NCBI GenBank assembly: GCA_020852965.1
Contig: JADYZV010000099.1
Coordinates: 120,335-184,334 of the forward strand
Direction: 5' to 3'
Length of the DNA: 64,000 nucleotides
Source: Pirellulaceae bacterium
GTDB lineage: Bacteria > Planctomycetota > Planctomycetia > Pirellulales > Pirellulaceae
Within the stretch, counting starts at the first letter, position 1. Each line of letters opens with the position of its first letter. The notes under the pieces are model-generated. The model was not told the DNA's origin, searched no databases, and worked only from the letters and a program-made list of their open reading frames with translations. A program made the position numbers and the translations under genes. Shown here piece by piece: positions 35,506 through 45,136 of this stretch.

Positions 35506-36588
35506 TTGAATTCCCTATCTGCTCAACAAGTGCATCGCGCGTTGACCGATTTTGCCACCAATTCCAAGGGCAAGCAACTGCATCCAACCAGCCTTCTACA
35601 GGCGAGTCATGGACGCGTCGATCGTGACTCACTGGAGTCGTTGGCTGGGCAATCTATCCTCAATCCTCGACAATTTGATCGGCAGACGGTGATTGCCATC
35701 GCTCAACTGGCGGCGCTATTGGAAACTCGCAATGTCGAGATGGATAAGCCGCTGGATGGCAAGATCGCGATCACCGCTTTTTTCGAGGCCAGCACGCGCA
35801 CACGCCTTTCGTTTGAGAGCGCTGTGCAACGCCTAGACGGAAAAGTCTTGTCTGTCCCAGACGGGCAAGTTACTGGGATCGCCAAAGGAGAATCGCTGGC
35901 CGACATCGGCGAAATGCTCAATACCTACGGCGATGTGGTCATCATGCGACATCCAGACACCAACAGCATCGACGAGATCCGCAAGAATCTACAACGACCT
36001 TTGATCAATGCCGGCAACGGATCAGGGCATCATCCCACGCAAGCCCTGATCGACTGGTACGCGTTGCTCAAGTGGCGCCCGGAACTGCGGCATGCAGATT
36101 GCCCCCAAGACCGCCGAGTTCACTTGGGGATTATCGGCACACCGGGCTCGATGCGGGCGGTCAAGAGCTTCCTCCGCCTGGCGCTGCTGTTCAACGGGGC
36201 GGTCAAACGTATCACGCTGATTTCTGAATTGGCCGACCCAGTGGGACTGGAGTTGACCGATTCCATCGAGGAATCGCCCATCCCCATCGATATGACCAAC
36301 GACGCTCAGGAGGTCATGCCCGATTTGGACATCATCTACGTAAATTCGATCGCGTTCCTGGGGGATAGCTATCGCAACCTCGATACGCGGTACAAACTCA
36401 ATCGCAACAGCGACATGAAGAAGGATGCGGTCATCATGCATCCCCTGGCGCGAAATGACGAATTGGCCGAAGATCTGGACAGTACGGAACACAATCTCTA
36501 TTTCGCCCAAGCTGCCGGTGCGGTGTTCGTACGCCAGGCGCTGCTCACCGCCGTGCTCGATCGGCTGGGGCGAATCAGCGGTATTTAA
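35506..36588 (+). CDS. Carbamoyltransferase (aspartate-carbamoyltransferase-like) with atypical second-substrate site
   Basis: This 360-residue protein of the aspartate/ornithine carbamoyltransferase family has intact carbamoyl-phosphate ligands: STRTR (96-100), KGE (127-129), RHP (148-150) and HPTQ (176-179). The ATCase region that binds L-aspartate, normally TRVQKER, here reads NSIAFLGDSYRN, and HPLPR is HPLARND. So the amino acceptor may not be aspartate. The start is TTG at 35506; no in-frame ATG precedes the conserved part. The gene follows a small membrane protein and precedes an asparagine-synthetase-like gene by 12 bases. I call it a carbamoyltransferase but leave the symbol open. It could still be a diverged PyrB. 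Confidence 0.75.
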   Translation: MNSLSAQQVHRALTDFATNSKGKQLHPTSLLQASHGRVDRDSLESLAGQSILNPRQFDRQTVIAIAQLAALLETRNVEMDKPLDGKIAITAFFEASTRTRLSFESAVQRLDGKVLSVPDGQVTGIAKGESLADIGEMLNTYGDVVIMRHPDTNSIDEIRKNLQRPLINAGNGSGHHPTQALIDWYALLKWRPELRHADCPQDRRVHLGIIGTPGSMRAVKSFLRLALLFNGAVKRITLISELADPVGLELTDSIEESPIPIDMTNDAQEVMPDLDIIYVNSIAFLGDSYRNLDTRYKLNRNSDMKKDAVIMHPLARNDELAEDLDSTEHNLYFAQAAGAVFVRQALLTAVLDRLGRISGI

Positions 36589-36600
36589 CACGGGAATTTT

Positions 36601-38520
36601 ATGTGCGGATTAGCTGGCTTCTGGAATCCATCACGAACCAATGAGCGCGAGTTGCGCGCGGCGCTCGATCCCATGCTCGACGTCCTCGATCACCGTGGCC
36701 CTGACGAACGCGGTAGTCGTCTGTTTCGCGAGCAAGGACTGGCGCTCGGGCACACACGTCTGTCGATCATTGGACTGGCTCACGGACATCAGCCGATCGA
36801 GACCCGCGATGGCAACTACGCGGTAACCGTCAATGGTGAACTGTACGACTACAAACGGATTCGGACGCGACTCGCCTGCCAACAACTGGAGACCAATGGC
36901 AAGAGCGATAGCGCCATCGCCTTACCACTCTATTTGCGTTATGGATTAGAATTTGTCGACCATTTGCGTGGCGAATTTGCCATCGTACTCTACGATCATC
37001 TCCAGCAGCGATTGGTGTTGATTCGCGATCGATTTGGAATCAAACCACTGTACTTCGCCAAGAATTCGCAAGGATTGGTGTGGGGCTCAGAGGTCAAGGC
37101 GATATTGAAGCATCCCGACGTCCAGCCGCAGTTGAGCGACAAAGCGGCCCTGCATCAAATGATGCAAGTCATGGTACCAGGCAGCACTAGCTTCGTAGGT
37201 GTGGAAGCTCTGCAGCCGGGACATATGCTGATTGTCGAAATGCGCCAAGGCGAGCTGACAACGCGTATGCAACGTTGGTGGGATCTCGAGTTCCCAGAGT
37301 CCCATGACTCCAACGCCGATCCGCAACCCTACGTACAAGGCGTCCAGGAGCGTTTAATCGATGCCGTGGCAACTCGTTTGGAAGCCGATGTACCGGTAGG
37401 CTGTTATCTATCGGGAGGTATCGATAGCTGCTCAATTTTGGGACTCGCAACCACGCTTCAGCAATCGCCGGTGAAGGCTTTTACGATTGCCTTCGACAAC
37501 ACGGAGTACGACGAATCCAATATCGCTCGGCTGATGGCCGAGAGAACCGGTGCGGAGCAGGAACTGCTGCGGTTGACCGAGAAAGACCTGTATGGCCCCG
37601 CATTCGAACGCGCTACCTGGCACGCCGAGCGGACTTTTTACAATACCTTGGCAGTGGCCAAGTGGCACATGAGCCGCCGAGTGCGGGCCTGCAACTACAA
37701 AGCGGTGATCACCGGTGAAGGATCGGACGAGCTGTTTGGTGGCTACCCATTCTTCAAACGTGATTGGCTCGGACGCGACGATGAAGGAGGCGTTTTTGCC
37801 GGAGCGATTCTTGCCGAAGAAGATCAACACCATGCCGCTTGGCACGAATTGTGTGGCTTCACGCCGTCCTGGATTCAACCCTGGATGCTGACCCTCGATC
37901 GCGTACGACCCCTGCTATCGACGGCCATGCAAGATCTGCTGTCCGTCTACGACCCGGTGGCCGAGGTGGCTGCCGCCATTGACCCATTGCAAGTTCGAGG
38001 TCGGCATCGGCTCGACGCCTCGCAGTACACCTGGTGCAAGACCATGCTCGAAGGCCAGATTTTAACTTGGGGTGGCGACCGTATGGACATGGCCAACAGC
38101 ATGGAGGCCCGTCCCGCTTTTCTCGATCACCATTTGGCCGAGTACGCAACGCACATCCCACCCGAAATCCGCATCCGTGGCGGAGTTGAAAAATGGGTAC
38201 TACGCGAGGCGATGGTCAAGGTGCTCCCTCGGGAACTCTACGAACGTAAGAAATTCGCTTTCATGGCCCCACCAGCTCATACCGATCCGGTCAAGCAAGC
38301 CGCCGTACAAGAAATGATCGACCACTGGCTAACGGATGAACGCGTCGAACGTGTGGGCCTGTTTGATCGCACCAAGCTGCATGCGTTTCTCCGGCAGGCT
38401 TGGCAAGAAAACGATGTGGCTGTAGCGCGTCGCAATGACATCATCATCAATCACGCGTTGCAGTTGCACATTTTGTACGGCCAATACGTCGAGGGGCAAC
38501 CTTTGCCAGTCGTCGATTGA
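36601..38520 (+). CDS. asnB: Asparagine-synthetase-like glutamine-dependent amidotransferase
   Basis: This 639-residue protein has an N-terminal glutaminase domain with the obligatory catalytic Cys2 (MCGLAGFW), an RLSIIG strand and GELYDY. A C-terminal ATP-pyrophosphatase synthetase domain carries the SGGIDSCS PP-loop and the GEGSDELFGGY motif. It is longer than E. coli AsnB (554). It would activate a carboxylate with ATP and amidate it with glutamine-derived ammonia. It begins 12 bases after the carbamoyltransferase gene and is surely co-expressed with it. The substrate could be aspartate (asparagine synthesis) or a product of the cluster; the sequence alone does not say. Confidence 0.9.
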   Translation: MCGLAGFWNPSRTNERELRAALDPMLDVLDHRGPDERGSRLFREQGLALGHTRLSIIGLAHGHQPIETRDGNYAVTVNGELYDYKRIRTRLACQQLETNGKSDSAIALPLYLRYGLEFVDHLRGEFAIVLYDHLQQRLVLIRDRFGIKPLYFAKNSQGLVWGSEVKAILKHPDVQPQLSDKAALHQMMQVMVPGSTSFVGVEALQPGHMLIVEMRQGELTTRMQRWWDLEFPESHDSNADPQPYVQGVQERLIDAVATRLEADVPVGCYLSGGIDSCSILGLATTLQQSPVKAFTIAFDNTEYDESNIARLMAERTGAEQELLRLTEKDLYGPAFERATWHAERTFYNTLAVAKWHMSRRVRACNYKAVITGEGSDELFGGYPFFKRDWLGRDDEGGVFAGAILAEEDQHHAAWHELCGFTPSWIQPWMLTLDRVRPLLSTAMQDLLSVYDPVAEVAAAIDPLQVRGRHRLDASQYTWCKTMLEGQILTWGGDRMDMANSMEARPAFLDHHLAEYATHIPPEIRIRGGVEKWVLREAMVKVLPRELYERKKFAFMAPPAHTDPVKQAAVQEMIDHWLTDERVERVGLFDRTKLHAFLRQAWQENDVAVARRNDIIINHALQLHILYGQYVEGQPLPVVD

Positions 38521-38583
38521 TACCGAAGCACAAAGTAGCAGGCGCACTCCGTGTGCAGTAGCTAAAATCCGAGCGATTCCGTT

Positions 38584-38654
38584 CTTCGGCGGCGTGAACG
38601 CGCGACCGGAGGTTTAGTCTGTTTAACCGCGTCAGCGCTGGCGCGGTTAAGCAG
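38584..38654. repeat. Repeat family C copy
   Basis: The core GTTTAACCGCG ... CGCGGTTAA at 38621-38650 is a hairpin-forming sequence shared with the tandem units at 26431-26586. It lies in the spacer between asnB and the M20 hydrolase. Confidence 0.7.
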
Positions 38655-38738
38655 AAACCGTTTCCGGTAGAGCTAATGCGCGGCCGCAGAGACGGTGCCC
38701 ACCACTTTGCAACACCTCCAGCCAATTAAGGTCCATCG

Positions 38739-40001
38739 ATGTCCGTCTCGCCAGCAAGCTCAGAAATTCGAGTGGATATTGAACGACTCAAAGCGGAGAT
38801 TCTGGAGTTGGCGAACATTGGTCGTCACGAGCAGGATCGCGGGATTTACCGCATGGCCTTCACCGACGCGGACATGCAAGGCAAACGGTGGCTGCGAAAA
38901 CAAATCGATTCCGCCGGCTTGGAATCGTACATGGATGGTGCGGCCAACGTCTCGGGTTGTTTGGAAGGATCATCCAACTTGCCGCGCATCTTGGTGGGAT
39001 CTCATATTGATACGGTTCCATGCGCTGGCGCGCTCGATGGAGCTCTGGGCGTAATTAGTGGTTTGGAATGCCTCAGGCGACTGCGCGAGGTGGGCTACCG
39101 ACCACACCGATCGCTGGAACTAATTGCCTTCAGTGATGAGGAGGGACGCTTCGGTGGCATGTTCGGTTCGCAGGCAGTTTGTGGGCAGATTACACCGGAC
39201 AAGCTGAACACCATGTCCGATTTAGACGGGACGCTCCTGCAAGACGAAATGAAGCGACAGGGGCTCGAACCTCTAGCGGCGCTGGACGCAGCCCGCGATC
39301 CCGAGTCAATCGCTGGCTACTTGGAACTACATATCGAGCAGGGGCCGGTGCTCGATCGCCTGCAAAAGCCCATTGGCATTGTAGATGAGATCACGGGACT
39401 GTTTACTTGGTCGGTCTGCTTGCGAGGTGAAGCCAATCATGCCGGAACGACTCCGATGGACTTGAGGAATGATGCCTTCATGGGGCTGGCCGACTTCGCA
39501 CATGAAATACCACGAATCCTGGAAGAGAATGGCAGCCAGCGCAGCCGAGCCACGATTGGCAAAGCTCAGATTCTGCCCGGAGCAGCCAATACGGTTCCCG
39601 GGCTGGTCGAGTTCTCACTGGATGTTCGCGATACTTCAGAATCGATTTTGGCGGATCTCTCCTCCGCCTGTCGCAAGGCCTTGCAGGCCATCGCCCGCAG
39701 AAGAAAATTGATGTTTGAGTTCGAACAGAAAAGTTACATACCGCCGGTTGCCTGCAGCCCACTGTTTGTCGAGCAATTGACCGCGACTGCCCAGTGCTTA
39801 GGATTGGATTGCCACAAGATGCCCAGCGGTGCGGCCCATGATGCGCAGATCATGGGACGCATTGTCCCAGTCGGAATGATCTTTGTGCCCAGCAAAAACG
39901 GACTGAGCCACTCGCCAGCCGAATGGACAGCCTGGTCCGATATCGAAGCGGGTGCGAACCTGATGTTGCATTCGCTGATCGCGCTTTCCAACCTTGAATA
40001 A
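38739..40001 (+). CDS. M20-family amidohydrolase, N-carbamoyl-L-amino-acid hydrolase / allantoate amidohydrolase type
   Basis: This 420-residue enzyme of the peptidase M20/beta-ureidopropionase group has its di-metal ligands in GSHIDTVPCAGALDGALGV, SDEEGRFG, HIEQGPVLD and GLSHSPAEWT. Other family segments are HAGTTPM and SGAAHDAQIM. Members hydrolyse N-carbamoyl amino acids, ureidopropionate or allantoate, releasing CO2 and NH3 or ureidoglycine. It stands 218 bases after asnB, with a repeat in between, and is followed 33 bases on by a cysteine hydrolase. Both support a small ureide- or carbamoyl-processing set. The substrate is not determined. Confidence 0.87.
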   Translation: MSVSPASSEIRVDIERLKAEILELANIGRHEQDRGIYRMAFTDADMQGKRWLRKQIDSAGLESYMDGAANVSGCLEGSSNLPRILVGSHIDTVPCAGALDGALGVISGLECLRRLREVGYRPHRSLELIAFSDEEGRFGGMFGSQAVCGQITPDKLNTMSDLDGTLLQDEMKRQGLEPLAALDAARDPESIAGYLELHIEQGPVLDRLQKPIGIVDEITGLFTWSVCLRGEANHAGTTPMDLRNDAFMGLADFAHEIPRILEENGSQRSRATIGKAQILPGAANTVPGLVEFSLDVRDTSESILADLSSACRKALQAIARRRKLMFEFEQKSYIPPVACSPLFVEQLTATAQCLGLDCHKMPSGAAHDAQIMGRIVPVGMIFVPSKNGLSHSPAEWTAWSDIEAGANLMLHSLIALSNLE

Positions 40002-40034
40002 CTATCCTTCCAAACCACTTGAGAGATGCTTTTA

Positions 40035-40799
40035 ATGATATTAAACGAAGATCAACTACCGCATATCGATCCGCTGCGTGATGCCTATCATGAATCGTTC
40101 ATCGACAATCCAGCTCATGAGGAACTACTTGCTGACGGGCATACAGCCCTATTATGTATCGATCTCCAGTACCTGGACGCCGCTCCAGGCCATGGGGTCT
40201 TTCGAGATGCCGAACGTAGCGGTGTTTCTCTCGAGGCTCAGGCCTACTACTTCGATCGCCTGCAATCCATGGTTCTGCCCAACGTGCGACGGTTGCAAGA
40301 TTCCTTCCGTAGGCGCGGACTGGAGGTCATCCACACACGGATTCAATCGTTGACCCGCGATGGTCGCGATCGCAGCAAAGGGCATAAGCGACTGGACCTA
40401 CTGGCGCCCCCCGGTTCGCGCGAAGCCGACTTTATTGAAAGCGTGGCACCGCAATCCGAACGTGACGAGATTGTGATCAACAAGACAGCGAGCGGGGTGT
40501 TCTCTTCGACCAACTTGCACTACGTGCTAAACAATATGGGTATCGAGTCGTTGTTCGTGGTCGGTGTCTACACCAACGAGTGTGTGGAAACAACCGTCCG
40601 CGATGCTTGCGATCTGGGCTACCTCGTGACCATCATTGAAGATGGCTGCGCCACCGTGACTCCCGAACTACACGAAGCTTCCCTGGCAACGCTGCGCGAT
40701 CGCTACGCACGTGTGATGCCACTCGAGGAAACCCTGAAGACCGTTCATCGGCTGGTTCCCGCAGAAGCGACTGCTGACTCCCAAGGATTTGTGCGATGA
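40035..40799 (+). CDS. Isochorismatase-family cysteine hydrolase
   Basis: This protein of about 254 residues belongs to the isochorismatase-like fold, which includes N-carbamoylsarcosine amidase, biuret hydrolase and ureidoacrylate amidohydrolase. The catalytic triad is visible: Asp in LLCIDLQ, Lys in IVINKTASG and Cys in GVYTNECVETTVRDA. The start is either ATG 40026 or ATG 40035; the latter stands about nine bases after GAGAG and is my choice. Coming directly after the M20 hydrolase, it would fit ureido or amide hydrolysis as a next step. The reaction is not determined. Confidence 0.85.
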   Translation: MILNEDQLPHIDPLRDAYHESFIDNPAHEELLADGHTALLCIDLQYLDAAPGHGVFRDAERSGVSLEAQAYYFDRLQSMVLPNVRRLQDSFRRRGLEVIHTRIQSLTRDGRDRSKGHKRLDLLAPPGSREADFIESVAPQSERDEIVINKTASGVFSSTNLHYVLNNMGIESLFVVGVYTNECVETTVRDACDLGYLVTIIEDGCATVTPELHEASLATLRDRYARVMPLEETLKTVHRLVPAEATADSQGFVR

Positions 40800-41087
40800 G
40801 GCCGATTTCTCGGTGAACCCTGCGCTTCACCAAGTTGGGGGGCCGATAGGTGTTTTCCTTAGTAGGATCGCTACGAATCGGGGAGCAAGCCGAATGATCT
40901 CGCGTCTGTCGATAGCGGCGGTCGCTCCAGAGCTTCAAAAAAACGGCGTTTTCGTATGCAATTTCACCGACATGGTGGGCGGTCATCGCTTACCATAAGG
41001 GCCAGAACTTATTAGAAAACATGATTCTGCATTTCAAATAGAGGGTTGATCCAATCATTTTGTAATTGTTTTGAGGGAGTGTGTATT

Positions 41088-42326
41088 ATGTCAGCTCAAC
41101 TTCTTCTGCCACGGCGTGCTTGTTGGCTGATGTTGCTTTGTATCGGCTGCCAGACCGGCCTATTGTGGAGCAGCGACACCGAATCACCTCGTATCGCCAG
41201 CAGCGGAACGTCGCAACAAGAAGGACAAGGCGCTATACCACAGCGTGAATCGGCGGTGTTTGCAGGGGGGTGTTTCTGGTGCATCGAAAGCGACTTCGAA
41301 AAGGTTCCCGGAGTCGTTGAAGTGATTTCGGGATACAGCGGCGGACGTACCAAAAACCCAACCTACGATGACTATGCTTCAGGCGGACATCGCGAGGTCG
41401 TGTTTGTGATCTACGAGCCGACACAAATCAGCTACGCTGGGCTGGTCGAGTATCTTATCAAACACGTTGACCCCATCAATAAGATTGGTCAATTCCAAGA
41501 CAAAGGAAGGCAGTACAGCCCCGCTATCTACTACAACACCGAGGAGGAAAAGCTGGCTGCGGAAAAGGTCATTGCTGCGATCAACGAAATGAAAGTCTTT
41601 CGCGGCAAACTGAACGTGGCCCTTGAAAAACGCCAAGCGTTTTGGCCCGCCGAAGATTATCACCAGAATTATCATCACACACATGCGCTCAAGTACCGGT
41701 ACTATCGTTTGGCCTCGGGACGCGATGCTTATGTGTTGCAACATTGGGGCGCGCGGGCTGACAAAATTGAGCTCGACGACGGCATCCCTACCTCCTCAAC
41801 AAATAGCGACGGAGCAATCGCTGCTAGCCAGTCGCCGGTAGCTACAACTTCGGCTGCATCCTCAACGCCTCAACCCGCTTGGACAAAGTATCAGAAACCA
41901 AGTGATGACGAGCTGCGCAAGCAATTGACCAAGATACAGTACGGTGTCACCCAGCACGACGAGACCGAGCCGGCCTATGGCAACGCCTATTGGAACAACC
42001 ACAAGCCGGGCATTTACGTCGACATTCTGTCAGGGGAGCCACTTTTTTCATCATCTGCAAAATTTGACTCAGGGACCGGATGGCCATCGTTTGTCGCGCC
42101 AATCGACGCACAAGCGGTACTCTATAAACAGGATCACGAGCTGAGTTACGTGCGTATCGAAGTTCGCTCTCGTTATGGCAATTCCCATTTGGGGCATGTG
42201 TTCGATGACGGGCCAGTGGCGCGTGGCGGCAAACGCTATTGTATGAACTCAGCCGCGATGAGATTCATTCCCAAGGAAGAGATGGCCGAGCAAGGCTACT
42301 CCGATTACCTACGGCTTGTCGATTGA
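41088..42326 (+). CDS. msrAB: Exported MsrA-MsrB methionine sulfoxide reductase fusion
   Basis: This 412-residue fusion repairs both stereoisomers of methionine sulfoxide. A hydrophobic N-terminus (RACWLMLLCIGC) suggests export or a lipoprotein-like anchor, though the lipobox is not canonical. The MsrA domain has its catalytic GGCFWC at Cys62/Cys65. The MsrB domain (about 270-412) has SGTGWPSF and the catalytic Cys385 in RYCMNSAAMRF. The zinc-binding CxxC pairs of many MsrB proteins are absent. A low-complexity Ser/Ala linker (about 240-265) joins the halves. I use ATG 41088, after which the signal-like sequence begins; the frame is open to 41046. It presumably protects envelope proteins. Confidence 0.92.
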   Translation: MSAQLLLPRRACWLMLLCIGCQTGLLWSSDTESPRIASSGTSQQEGQGAIPQRESAVFAGGCFWCIESDFEKVPGVVEVISGYSGGRTKNPTYDDYASGGHREVVFVIYEPTQISYAGLVEYLIKHVDPINKIGQFQDKGRQYSPAIYYNTEEEKLAAEKVIAAINEMKVFRGKLNVALEKRQAFWPAEDYHQNYHHTHALKYRYYRLASGRDAYVLQHWGARADKIELDDGIPTSSTNSDGAIAASQSPVATTSAASSTPQPAWTKYQKPSDDELRKQLTKIQYGVTQHDETEPAYGNAYWNNHKPGIYVDILSGEPLFSSSAKFDSGTGWPSFVAPIDAQAVLYKQDHELSYVRIEVRSRYGNSHLGHVFDDGPVARGGKRYCMNSAAMRFIPKEEMAEQGYSDYLRLVD

Positions 42327-42479
42327 CCGCTGACCATGGACGTAGGCAACACCTTCCAAATCGCCTGATCCCTACAAGCGGAAGTGGGCAACTGCGGGTA
42401 CACTGTTCAGTTCGACCTAGCTGCTACAGTTTCTCAACCTAGACAACTCGCCCCTTCCGGAAAGCTTTCGGTGCGCGGC

Positions 42480-42512
42480 CTATCGAGAACCACTTGAAGT
42501 GATTTTCGATAG
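42480..42512. promoter_or_regulatory. Inverted repeat upstream of glgX
   Basis: CTATCGAGAACCACT pairs with AGTGATTTTCGATAG (15-bp stem with two G-U pairs, 3-base loop), about 100 bases before the glgX start. There is no T-run. It could be an mRNA leader hairpin or a regulator site. Confidence 0.4.
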
Positions 42513-42613
42513 TCTGCCATGAGTGTTTAACCTGCCGCTCAAAACTGAGTGGTATGTTTCAGTGTCAATGATGACCAAACGATCCCCGCAAGTTGAGAAG
42601 GACTTTATAAAGT

Positions 42614-44704
42614 ATGCTCATGCGACACCCGCATCCTGAGTTACAGTTCGCATACAAGTTGCCATACGGTGCTGTGGTAACCGACCGTGGCGTTCAGTTT
42701 GTAGTTTTCAGTCGCAGCGCTACAGCGATGCGCGTCCTGCTGTACGATAAAGTCGATGATCGTGAACCGGTTGAAATTATCGAGTTCGATCGCGACACAG
42801 ATCGATGGGGCGATGTGTGGAGTGCATTTGTTCCAGGCATCGGCGCCGGACAACTTTATCACTTTCAAGCCAATGGACCCTTTGACCCCGAGTCGGGCCA
42901 ATGGTTTGACGGAAACGCACGCTTGATCGATCCGTTCGCCAAGGCGTTAGCCGGTTGCTTCCAGCGGAGCACGGATGGAATCATCCGCCCACCCAAATGC
43001 GTGGTGGTCGATGATTTTTTTGATTGGGAAGGAGACCGTCACTTGCGGCGTCCCCTTTCGGAAACGGTGATCTACGAGACGCACGTCCGTGGCTTTACCA
43101 AAAGTAAAACTTCTCACGTCAAGCACGCGGGGACCTACCTAGGCTTGATCGAGAAGTTACCCTATCTGAAGAACCTCGGAATCACAGCCGTCGAACTGAT
43201 GCCGGTACACGAGTTCCCGATACTCGACATCCACGGTAATCCTCCGGAGCGCCCCAACTACTGGGGATACGATCCGATGGCGTTTTTCGCGCCGCACCGT
43301 GGTTATGCCTACAGCAAAGAGCCCGGCGCGCAGGTGAACGAGTTCAAGCAGATGGTCAAGGCCTGCCACCAGGCCGGCATCGAAGTAATTCTCGACGTGG
43401 TGTTCAATCACACCTGCGAAGGGAATGAACAGGGCCCTGTATTGAGCTTTAAGGGGCTCGAGAATCAGGTGTACTACATCCTCAATAGTGGCGGTAGCCA
43501 TTACAGTAACTATTCGGGTTGTGGCAATACCTTTAACGGCAACCATCCGATTTGTCGCGAGTTGATTTTCCATTGCCTTCGGCACTGGGTACACAACTAC
43601 CACATCGATGGTTTCCGATTTGACTTGGCCAGCATTCTTTCTCGCGATCGCAACGGCAATTTGATGGCCAGTCCACCGATGGTGGAACAGATCGCCGAGG
43701 ATCCGATGTTGGCCGATACGAAGATCATCGCGGAGGCCTGGGATGCGGCTGGGGCTTACCAAGTCGGCTCCTTTGGCGATCTGCGATGGGCCGAGTGGAA
43801 TGGTCGATACCGCGATGATGCGCGCCGTTACTGGCGCGGCGATGATGGTTTAATCGGTCCGATGGCAACACGCCTAGCAGGCTCGTCGGACCTGTATGAA
43901 CACGCTGGCCGCGCTCCGTACTGTAGCATCAACTTCATCACCAGCCATGATGGATTTCCTATGAACGACCTGGTCAGTTACAAGGAAAAGCACAACGAGG
44001 CCAACGGTGAGGGGAATCGCGATGGCGACAATAACAACTCGAGCGACAACTACGGTGTGGAAGGTCCGACCCGGCGCAAACCGATCGATCGGCTGCGACT
44101 GCGTCAGATCAAAAACATGATGGCGACCTTGCTGTTAAGTCAGGGGGTCCCAATGATTGTGATGGGAGATGAAGTTCGTCGAACACAGAAAGGAAATAAC
44201 AACGCCTATTGTCAAGACAACGAGATCTCGTGGTTTAATTGGACGCTGGTCAAACGCAACAAAGAGTTATTCAACTTTGTCCGCGGCTTGATCTCAATCC
44301 GCAAAAGTCAACCGACCTTGCGGCGCACACGCTTCCTGACAGGCAGAGCTTTCGACTCACGCGGGGTTCCCGATGTGAATTGGTTTAACCACTTAGGTCT
44401 ACCATTCAATTGGGAAAATCCTAGCGGCGGCCTCGTTTGCTGGCTACCAGCACCGGCCGCTGCGGACGACCCCGACGGCGTGGGACGCGATCTGATCATG
44501 CTGTTCAACGGCACCCCAGATACGCTCAAGTTTGTTTTGCCTGATCAAATTCGTGGATTGCGCTGGAGCTTGTTGATCGATTCGGCTGCTGACGAAGCGA
44601 AGGACATATTTCCCAAGTTGGACGGTCCTGCTGCCCCAGCCAATCGACGTGTCGACTTGATCTATCGGAGCATGCAGGTCTACGTGGCCGACCGCCCCGA
44701 CTAG
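42614..44704 (+). CDS. glgX: Glycogen debranching enzyme (isoamylase type)
   Basis: This 696-residue GH13 enzyme has an N-terminal CBM48-like region (KLPYGAVVTDRGVQFVVFSRSA) and a TIM-barrel catalytic domain. The catalytic residues are in DGFRFDLAS (nucleophile Asp), AEAWD (acid/base Glu) and NFITSHDG (transition-state Asp). Other family stretches are YETHVRGFTK and VVFNHTCEG. It hydrolyses alpha-1,6 branches of limit dextrins. The ATG at 42614 is about 13 bases from a weak AGAAGGA. A terminator follows at 44761. It is monocistronic here; no other glycogen gene is in the window. Confidence 0.93.
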   Translation: MLMRHPHPELQFAYKLPYGAVVTDRGVQFVVFSRSATAMRVLLYDKVDDREPVEIIEFDRDTDRWGDVWSAFVPGIGAGQLYHFQANGPFDPESGQWFDGNARLIDPFAKALAGCFQRSTDGIIRPPKCVVVDDFFDWEGDRHLRRPLSETVIYETHVRGFTKSKTSHVKHAGTYLGLIEKLPYLKNLGITAVELMPVHEFPILDIHGNPPERPNYWGYDPMAFFAPHRGYAYSKEPGAQVNEFKQMVKACHQAGIEVILDVVFNHTCEGNEQGPVLSFKGLENQVYYILNSGGSHYSNYSGCGNTFNGNHPICRELIFHCLRHWVHNYHIDGFRFDLASILSRDRNGNLMASPPMVEQIAEDPMLADTKIIAEAWDAAGAYQVGSFGDLRWAEWNGRYRDDARRYWRGDDGLIGPMATRLAGSSDLYEHAGRAPYCSINFITSHDGFPMNDLVSYKEKHNEANGEGNRDGDNNNSSDNYGVEGPTRRKPIDRLRLRQIKNMMATLLLSQGVPMIVMGDEVRRTQKGNNNAYCQDNEISWFNWTLVKRNKELFNFVRGLISIRKSQPTLRRTRFLTGRAFDSRGVPDVNWFNHLGLPFNWENPSGGLVCWLPAPAAADDPDGVGRDLIMLFNGTPDTLKFVLPDQIRGLRWSLLIDSAADEAKDIFPKLDGPAAPANRRVDLIYRSMQVYVADRPD

Positions 44705-44760
44705 CTGCCCAGTGAAACCAACGGATCGCTGTAAGTGATTCACCCAACCAACACCTTGTC

Positions 44761-44791
44761 CCCGAGTCGTCCCCGCACGACTCGGGTTTTT
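44761..44791 (+). terminator. Rho-independent terminator after glgX
   Basis: A perfect 10-bp stem CCCGAGTCGT/ACGACTCGGG with a 6-base loop is followed by TTTTT, 57 bases past the glgX stop. Confidence 0.9.
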
Positions 44792-45136
44792 CTATTGTTG
44801 TTCAGGTGATAGTCGCTGTTGGCTTCTGTCCTTCTCACGCCAAAGTGCAATCAAATTCGCTTCTGACGGCGCCTACTTGGCCGGTACACCCGCGCTGAGC
44901 CGATCGCTCGTGCGTCTAGCCAACACTCGATCATAGACATCACTCTCGACCCACCGGCCAATCCGGCTAGGCCTTAAACGACTGTCGTACTAAATCGTTT
45001 AACGCCGAGCCGAAGCAGGCCGCAGACGCACAAGCCTAGCTGATCAACAAGTGGGGCTCTGACGAACCACAACCCATGCCAACCCTCTTTCGCGGCCTGC
45101 GCAGGCGACGGCGCCTGCGGCGGTCAATCGTTCCTG
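44792..45136. other. Spacer between convergent glgX and recQ with no recognised element
   Basis: About 345 bases. I see no supported ORF or RNA gene. A GC-rich stretch near 45100-45120 (GCGCAGGCGACGGCGCCTGC) is partly palindromic. Confidence 0.35.
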
